NCBI RefSeq assembly: GCF_013426975.1
Contig: NZ_JACCPY010000005.1
Coordinates: 171,399 to 235,398 of the forward strand
Direction of reading: 5' to 3'
DNA length: 64,000 bases
From: Sphaerotilus sulfidivorans
GTDB taxonomy: Bacteria > Pseudomonadota > Gammaproteobacteria > Burkholderiales > Burkholderiaceae_C
The translations under genes and the position numbers were made by a program. The notes under the pieces are model-generated. The model saw only the letters and a list, made by a program, of their open reading frames with translations, had not been told where the DNA came from and did not search any database. Of the stretch, positions 57,163 through 64,000 are shown in pieces (the first letter of the stretch is position 1; every line of letters starts with the position of its first letter).

Positions 57163-57939
57163 TCAGCGCGACTGCAGGACCGGTGCGGCACGGCCTGGTG
57201 TCAGCGCCTGGGGCGGCATCGGCGCATCGATCGACACATCCACGCCTTCGTCAAGCCGGACCGGCTGGGTGGCATGCAGCTCGTCGAACCAGGTGCTGCG
57301 CGGCGGATCGAGGTCGCGCGTGCCCGGGCGGCGTGCGCCGGCCTGGCCCAGCGGGTGGGTGTCCGGTCCGGTGTCGACATGACGCTCGGCATCCTGGTCC
57401 TCGGGCAGCAGGGCCCGGCGAACCGCCACCGGATCCGGCAGGACCGACTCGTTCCAGACATGCAGCGGAATGCCCGCGGCGCGCAGCACCCGCTCGACGC
57501 GCTGGTGGCGCTTGCGGGCCCGCTCGGATTCGGTCCTGTCGGCCTGGCGCACCTCGATGATGGCCACCACGTTCGAGGCGGCGTCGCACACCATCAGGTC
57601 GACGCAGACATGACCGACGCGGCGCAGCCATTCGACATACGACAGCCGCGTCGGCACCTTGATGAAGTGCGACAGCGGCACCTGTGCCAGGATCAGATGG
57701 CCGGGCATCGCCCGACGCAGCACCTCCATCGCGCGCTGGTGGCGCACCGTCAGCACCCGGGTGGCCTCCGGCGGCCAGCCGATCACCGTGTCGACCGCAT
57801 CGAGCGTGCGCGGCCGTCCCGGGCGGCTGGCCGGGGTGCCGCGCTGGGCACGGAGCCGCCAGGCCAGCAGGGCGACGAGGATCAGGCCGCCCGCCAGAAG
57901 CAGTGCGCCATCGAGTGGGTTGGCAAGTGGAAAATCCAT
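57163..57939 (-). CDS. DUF2726 domain-containing protein
   Basis: A 258-residue protein. The N-terminal membrane helix (LDGALLLAGGLILVALLAWRL) is followed by the DUF2726 core: EATRVLTVRHQRAMEVLRRAMPGHLILAQVPLSHFI, CVDLMVCDAASNVVAIIEVRQADRTESERARKRHQRVERVLRAAGIPLHVW. This has the shape of a restriction-endonuclease-like fold (D...xExx). A disordered Asp/Glu-rich tail follows. Function unknown; often called nuclease-related. The 161-base gap to ffh (57940-58100) shows no clear feature apart from the minus-strand motif TTGACG at 57967-57972. Confidence 0.8.
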   Translation of the reverse strand: MDFPLANPLDGALLLAGGLILVALLAWRLRAQRGTPASRPGRPRTLDAVDTVIGWPPEATRVLTVRHQRAMEVLRRAMPGHLILAQVPLSHFIKVPTRLSYVEWLRRVGHVCVDLMVCDAASNVVAIIEVRQADRTESERARKRHQRVERVLRAAGIPLHVWNESVLPDPVAVRRALLPEDQDAERHVDTGPDTHPLGQAGARRPGTRDLDPPRSTWFDELHATQPVRLDEGVDVSIDAPMPPQALTPGRAAPVLQSR

Positions 57940-58100
57940 TCCGTCAAGCTATCTTTGCGGATGCTTGACGTCAATCCCGCCAAGGGTGTGATGGATGTAA
58001 CAGAAGTCGGGGTGGTACCCAGGTCACCGATGCGGCGTTACAACTGTGAGTCTTCGCTTGAAAACACCACCAGGGGTTTCAGTGGCCGGGCCCGGTCCTG

Positions 58101-59495
58101 TCAGAACCCCATGCCGCCCATGCCCCCCATGCCGCCGCCCATGCCGGGCAGGCCCTTCTTGCCGCCGAAGCGCTTCATCATCTTCATCAGGCCGCCGCCC
58201 TTCATCTTCTTCATCATGCCCTGCATCTGCTCGAACTGGTTGAGCAGGCGGTTGACCTCCTGGACCTGAACGCCGGCACCGGCGGCGATGCGGCGCTTGC
58301 GGCTGGCCTTGATCAGCTCGGGCTTGCGGCGCTCCAGCGGTGTCATCGAGCGGATGATGCCCTCCATGCGGCGCACATCGCGCTCGGCCTTGTTCATGTC
58401 GGCCTGGCCGGCCTTGGCGGCCAGCTCGGTCGGCAGCTTGTCGAGCAGGCCCGACAGCCCGCCCATCTTCTTCATCTGGCTGATCTGGGCCAGGAAGTCG
58501 TCGAGGTCGAAGCCGCCGCCGCCCTTGACCTTCTCGGCGAGCTTCTGCGCGGCCTCGATGTCGACGCCCTTCTGGACTTCCTCGACCAGCGCGACGATGT
58601 CGCCCATGCCGAGCACGCGCCCGGCGTGGCGCTCGGCGTCGAAGACTTCCAGCCCGTCGATCTTCTCGCTGACGCCGGCGAACTTGATCGGCGCGCCGGT
58701 GATCTGGCGCACCGAGAGCGCCGCGCCGCCGCGGCTGTCGCCGTCGAGCTTGGTGAGCACGATGCCGGTCAGCGGCAGCGCCTCCTTGAAGGCGCGCGCG
58801 GTGTTGATCGCATCCTGGCCCTGCATCGCGTCGACCACGAACAGCGTCTCGACCGGGTCGAGCGTGGCGTGCAGGTCGCGGATCTCGGCCATCAGCGCCT
58901 CGTCGATCGCCAGGCGGCCGGCGGTGTCGACCAGCAGCACGTCGATGAAGTGCTTCTTCGCGTAGTCCAGCGCGGCCAGCGCGATGTCGCGCGGCTTCTG
59001 GTCGCCGGAGGAGGGAAACCACTCGCCGCCGGCCTGCTTGGTCACGGTCTTGAGCTGCTCGATCGCGGCCGGGCGGTAGACGTCGGCCGAGACGGTCAGC
59101 ACCTTCTTCTTGCGGCGCTCGATCAGGTGCCGGGTCAGCTTGGCGGTGGTGGTGGTCTTGCCGGCGCCCTGCAGACCGGCCATCAGGATGATCGCCGGCG
59201 GCTGCGTGGCCAGGTTCAGGTCGGCCACGCCCTCGCCCATGGTCGCGGCCAGCTCCTTGTGCACGATGCTCACCAGCACCTGGCCGGGCGTCAGCGAGTT
59301 GGCGACCTCGGCGCCGAGCGCGCGCTCCTTGACGCGGGCGATGAAGTCGCGCACCACCGGCAGCGCCACGTCCGCCTCCAGCAGCGCCATGCGCACCTCG
59401 CGCAGCATGTCCTGCACGTTCGATTCGGTGATGCGGGCCTGGCCCCGCATCGTCTTGACCATGCGTGACAGGCGTTCAGAAAGAGCGGAGGCCAT
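58101..59495 (-). CDS. ffh: Signal recognition particle protein Ffh
   Basis: SRP54 GTPase that binds 4.5S RNA and delivers membrane proteins to FtsY. A 464-residue protein from the ATG at 59493-59495. N domain: ASALSERLSRMVKTMRGQARI; G domain: GLQGAGKTTTTAKLTRHL (P-loop), SADVYRPAAIEQL, VDTAGRL, TKLDGDSRGGAALS; M domain: the Met/Gly-rich tail (MQGMMKKMKGGGLMKMMKRFG ... MGGGMGGMG), which binds the RNA and signal sequences. It is divergent from ypjD. Confidence 0.98.
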   Translation of the reverse strand: MASALSERLSRMVKTMRGQARITESNVQDMLREVRMALLEADVALPVVRDFIARVKERALGAEVANSLTPGQVLVSIVHKELAATMGEGVADLNLATQPPAIILMAGLQGAGKTTTTAKLTRHLIERRKKKVLTVSADVYRPAAIEQLKTVTKQAGGEWFPSSGDQKPRDIALAALDYAKKHFIDVLLVDTAGRLAIDEALMAEIRDLHATLDPVETLFVVDAMQGQDAINTARAFKEALPLTGIVLTKLDGDSRGGAALSVRQITGAPIKFAGVSEKIDGLEVFDAERHAGRVLGMGDIVALVEEVQKGVDIEAAQKLAEKVKGGGGFDLDDFLAQISQMKKMGGLSGLLDKLPTELAAKAGQADMNKAERDVRRMEGIIRSMTPLERRKPELIKASRKRRIAAGAGVQVQEVNRLLNQFEQMQGMMKKMKGGGLMKMMKRFGGKKGLPGMGGGMGGMGGMGF

Positions 59496-59551
59496 CGGGT
59501 GTCCCGGGTAAGGAGGATAAGTACACTGTGCGGGTGATTCTATCGACCCCC

Positions 59552-60361
59552 ATGTCCCTCGGACTGACCCCGTGGCTGGTGCCGTCGCTGGCGGCGCTGG
59601 CGGGCTATCTGCTGGCGATGCGCCCGGGCGAGCGGCCCTGGCGGGTCCGGCTGCTGCCGCTGGCCTGGCTGGCGCATGGTCTGGCCGGCGCGCTGCACCT
59701 CTTCGGCATCGGCGAGCCCGGCCAGGGCGTGCGCTTCGGCTTCGCGCCGGCGCTGGCGGCCACCGCCTGGCTGGTGATCGGCCTGCATGCGCTCGAGAGC
59801 CGCTTCGTGCCGGTGCCCGGGGTGCGCCGCTGGCTGGCGCTGTCCGGGCTGATGACGCTGGCGCTGGCGATGCTGTTTCCCGGCGAGGGTCTGCGCTCAA
59901 GCTCGCCCTGGGCGCCGCTGCACTGGATGATGGGCCTGGCCGCCTACGGTCTGGTGGCGGCCGCGGTGCTGCATGCCGCCTGGCTGGACCGGGCCGAGCG
60001 CCAGATGCGCGACCGCTCCCGCGCCCGGCTCGAGGCACCTGCCGGCACCATCGGCCTGCCGCTGCTGACGCTGGAGCGGCTGACCTACCGCTTCGTCGCC
60101 GCCGGCTTCGTGATGCTGACGCTGGCGCTGCTGCTGGGCGTGTGGTTCACGCCGGTCTGGCACTGGGACCACAAGACGGTGTTCTCCCTGCTGGGCTGGG
60201 TGGTGCTGGCCGGGCTGATGGCCGGGCGGCAGTTCTTCGGCTGGCGCGGCCGGCGCGCGACCCGCTGGCTCTATGCCGGCAGCGTGCTGCTGCTGCTGGC
60301 CTATGTGGGCTCGCGCTTCGTGCTGGAGGTGCTGCTGCAGCGCCTGCCCGCCGGTGCCTGA
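59552..60361 (+). CDS. ypjD: Cytochrome c assembly-like inner membrane protein (YpjD/CcsA family)
   Basis: A 269-residue protein with eight predicted helices, from the ATG at 59552. Landmarks are LAALAGYLLAM, PLHWMMGLAAYGLVAAAVLHAAWL (the CcsA-like core with conserved His), LTYRFVAAGFVMLTLALLLGVWF and HWDHKTVFSLLGWVVLAGL (tryptophan/His loop). The family resembles CcsA haem-handling proteins; YpjD is placed next to ffh in many proteobacteria, with an unclear role. Confidence 0.9.
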   Translation: MSLGLTPWLVPSLAALAGYLLAMRPGERPWRVRLLPLAWLAHGLAGALHLFGIGEPGQGVRFGFAPALAATAWLVIGLHALESRFVPVPGVRRWLALSGLMTLALAMLFPGEGLRSSSPWAPLHWMMGLAAYGLVAAAVLHAAWLDRAERQMRDRSRARLEAPAGTIGLPLLTLERLTYRFVAAGFVMLTLALLLGVWFTPVWHWDHKTVFSLLGWVVLAGLMAGRQFFGWRGRRATRWLYAGSVLLLLAYVGSRFVLEVLLQRLPAGA

Positions 60362-60397
60362 TTCGCAACCCGCACTCCCCACGATCTCGACCTCACC

Positions 60398-60673
60398 ATG
60401 CTGGGCAAGCTGCTGCTGATCATTCTGGCCATTCTCGGCATCGTGTGGCTGCTGCGCGGTGCACGCCGCACCGGCGGCGATGCCGACCGGACGTCCCGGG
60501 CTTCCGGAGCCGCGGACACGCCGCAGGACACCGGCGCGCTGCAGCCGATGGCGCGCTGCGCGCACTGCGGCCTGCATCTGCCCCAGGCCGAGGCGCTGCT
60601 CCACGAGGGCCAGGCCTACTGCAGCCGGCTGCACCGCCTGGCCGGTCCGCGTGCGCCCTACGGGCGGCGCTGA
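60398..60673 (+). CDS. PP0621 family small membrane protein
   Basis: A 91-residue protein with an N-terminal helix (LLLIILAILGIVWLL), then a short hydrophilic linker and a zinc-finger-like C-terminus: CAHCGLHLPQAEALLHEGQAYCSRLHRLAG, giving CxxC and a later C and H, probably metal-binding. This is the PP0621 pattern, conserved between ypjD and pilS. Function unknown. It is 36 bases after ypjD. Confidence 0.85.
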   Translation: MLGKLLLIILAILGIVWLLRGARRTGGDADRTSRASGAADTPQDTGALQPMARCAHCGLHLPQAEALLHEGQAYCSRLHRLAGPRAPYGRR

Positions 60674-60691
60674 GGTGGCGCCGGAGCGGGC

Positions 60692-62649
60692 ATGAAGGGC
60701 GGGCAGGAGCGCCGACGCGGCCACCGCAACGGCGGCATCTGGTTCCAGACGATGGTGCTCGGCGCCGAGCGCACCGGCCCCCTCGACGCCGATCTCGACA
60801 CCGACCTGTCGCCCGACACCCGGCCCGGGCCGAGCACCGCTCCGGCCGCCTCTGCGGCAGACGAGCCGGTGCGGCCCTTCGTGCGGCGTGGCTCGCAGGC
60901 GCCGCCGGCCGCCGCCGAGACGCCGCTGCAGGCCGCGCCCGACAGCCCGCCCCGGCCGCGCAGCGAGCCGCCGGCGCCGCTGCTGCGGCTGTTCCGCGCC
61001 TTCTCGATCGCCCGGCTGCTGCTGGGCCTGCTGCTGCTGGGCATCCAGGGTCTGGTGGTCTTCTATCTGGGCGGGCGGGCGCAGTGGCCGACGCTGGCGG
61101 TGTGCGCGCTGCAGGTGGCCGCCGCGGTGGCGGTGCTGGCCTGGCCGGTGCCGCCGGACGGCTACATGGCGATTTCCGGCCGGCTGCGCGGGCGCTGGGC
61201 GCTGGCGACGGTGGCGGTGGACCTGATCGCCTTCACGCTGCTGCTGACGCTGAGCGGGCCGCCGGTCAACGCGGTGGCGCTCTACATGCTGCCGGTGCTG
61301 ATGGCCGCCACGCTGATGCCGCGCCGCCCGGCGCTGGGCGTGGCCTCGCTGGTGGTGCTGCTGATGCTGGCCGCGGCCTGGTGGGGCACCGACACCCCGG
61401 CCGAGCTGGCCGCCGCGATGATGCACGCCGGCATCGCCGGCGGCGGCGTGATGACCGTCGCGGCGCTGGCCGGCGAGCTGGCCGACCGGCTGGCCCGCCA
61501 GGAGCTTGCCGCGCGCAACACGCTCGAGCTGGCACGCCAGCAGGCGCGGCTGAACCGGCTGATGATCGAGGAGATCCAGGACGGGGTGATGGTCGCCGAT
61601 CGCCACGGGCGGGTGCAGGCCGCCAATCCGGCCGCGCTGCAGCTCATCGGGCTGCCGGAAGGCGGGCGCTTCGAGGCCTTCGGACTCGACCGGTCGCCGA
61701 GCTGGGAGCCGCTTCAGCAGGCGCTGGCACAGGCCTTCGCCGAGGGCGCCTGGCCCGAGGCGGGCCGCGAGCTGAGCCTGCGCCTGCCCGGCCCGGGCGG
61801 CGACGAGCGCCATCCGCAGGAGCGGCCGCTGCGCCTGCGCATGCGCTTCGCCCGGCGCCGCACCCGTCCGGGCGAGGCGCTGTGCGTGCTGTTCCTGGAG
61901 GATGTGCGCACGCTGCGGGCCCGCGAGCGCCAGGAGCGGCTGGCGGCAATGGGCCGGGTCTCGGCCGGCATCGCCCATGAGATCCGCAATCCGCTGGCGG
62001 CCATCGCCCAGGCCAACGCGCTGCTGGCCGAGGAACTGCTCGACCCGGCGCAGCAGCGCCTGGCGCGCATCGTCGCCGACAACGTGGTGCGGCTGCAGCG
62101 CATCGTCGACGATGTGGCCGAGGTCTCGCCGGGCGCGCCGCGCGAGGCGCCGGTGATCGATCTCGGCGCCCAGGTCAGCGCGCTGTGCGCCGACTGGTCG
62201 CGCACCGCCGGCATCCGGGCCGACCGCGACGCGGTGCTGTTCGTCGATGCCGGCGACCAGCCGCTGCCGGTGCGCTTCGACATCGAGCATCTGCGCCGGG
62301 TGCTGGTCAATCTGCTCGACAACGCGCTGCGCCACGGCAGCGGCCAGCCGCATGCGGTCTGGGTGCGCGCCTGCGCGCGGCCGCAGGGGCTGATCGAGCT
62401 GTCGGTGGCCAGCGACGGCGCGGTGATCGCGCCCGATGTCGAGCCGCATCTCTTCGAGCCCTTCTTCTCGACACGCAGCCGTGGCACCGGCCTGGGCCTG
62501 TACATCTGCCGCGAGCTGTGCGGGCGCTACCGCGCCGCGATCGAGTTCCGTCCGCGCGGCCCTGGCGCGCGCCACCGCAATGTCTTCGTCGTCACCATGC
62601 CGCGGGTCGCGCTGGCCTCGGGCGTGACGGCGCTTCCTGCCGCTGCCTC

Positions 62650-62653
<4 letters not shown>
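60692..62653 (+). CDS. pilS: Type IV pilus sensor histidine kinase PilS
   Basis: Partner of PilR controlling pilin transcription. A 653-residue protein. About 105 residues are disordered, then six membrane helices ([20 protein letters not shown] ...) and a PAS-like domain ([30 protein letters not shown]). The HisKA box [29 protein letters not shown] has the phospho-acceptor His. The ATPase shows N-box [15 protein letters not shown]-box [10 protein letters not shown] and G2 [11 protein letters not shown]. The G1 box is relaxed (ASDGAVIAP), as seen in betaproteobacterial PilS. It overlaps pilR by 4 bases. Confidence 0.94.

Positions 62654-64000
<1,347 letters not shown>

Overview
The window is about 64 kb of GC-rich chromosome (roughly 70% by eye) that is densely packed with short intergenic gaps and ATGA-type start/stop overlaps. 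Gene content points to a betaproteobacterium of the order Burkholderiales, probably the Leptothrix/Rubrivivax/Ideonella/Roseateles neighbourhood. This is inferred from the runs LysM-dprA-smg divergent from def-fmt, pgk-pyk-fba-purC-(...)-purE-purK-sua5 and ffh // ypjD-PP0621-pilS-pilR, from a DUF1631 protein, and from a PEP-CTERM protein. No rRNA, tRNA, CRISPR array or transposase was found.

Layout. 1-9.9 kb: the 3' end of an NDUFA9-like gene, a REP-like inverted repeat, a PEP-CTERM protein, cca, DUF2905, midA, folB, ppk2, ttcA, two lipoproteins, glmU and a J-like protein. 9.9-12.5 kb: an Lrp/AsnC regulator divergent from glmS, which ends in a clear intrinsic terminator. 12.5-15.1 kb: a lower-GC foreign insert holding a probable retron, made of a structured non-coding region, a reverse transcriptase (YADD) and an OLD-like ATPase-TOPRIM effector. 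15.1-24.4 kb: a GreA/B-type factor, DUF3616, gnd, cynS, rep, a secreted subtilase and a degenerate GGDEF-EAL protein. 24.4-36.9 kb: yajC-secD-secF, DUF1631, the smg-dprA-LysM block, def-fmt, a small lipoprotein and azlCD. 36.9-49.7 kb: central carbon and purine genes (pgk, maeB, pyk, fba, purC, purE, purK) with a helical-repeat protein, a CnoX-type thioredoxin and a Sua5 tRNA-modification enzyme. 49.7-57.9 kb: an SGNH-like lipoprotein, SemiSWEET, dacB, tsaB-rimI-udg, a CorA-like transporter, hemB, a candidate small RNA and DUF2726. 58.1-64 kb: ffh, ypjD, a PP0621 protein and pilS-pilR.

How the genes work together. Most are housekeeping: amino-sugar supply for the cell wall (glmU, glmS, dacB), protein export (yajC-secDF, ffh), translation and tRNA maturation (cca, ttcA, def, fmt, sua5, tsaB), lower glycolysis feeding purine synthesis, and the PilS/PilR pilus-control pair. 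The two most unusual parts are the retron-like cassette at 12.5-15.1 kb and an uncatalogued small-RNA candidate at about 57.04-57.15 kb, which has a CCUCCC loop and a strong terminator. At the right end pilR runs directly into antisense tatD sequence, so both genes are truncated. This is either a real rearrangement or an assembly join.
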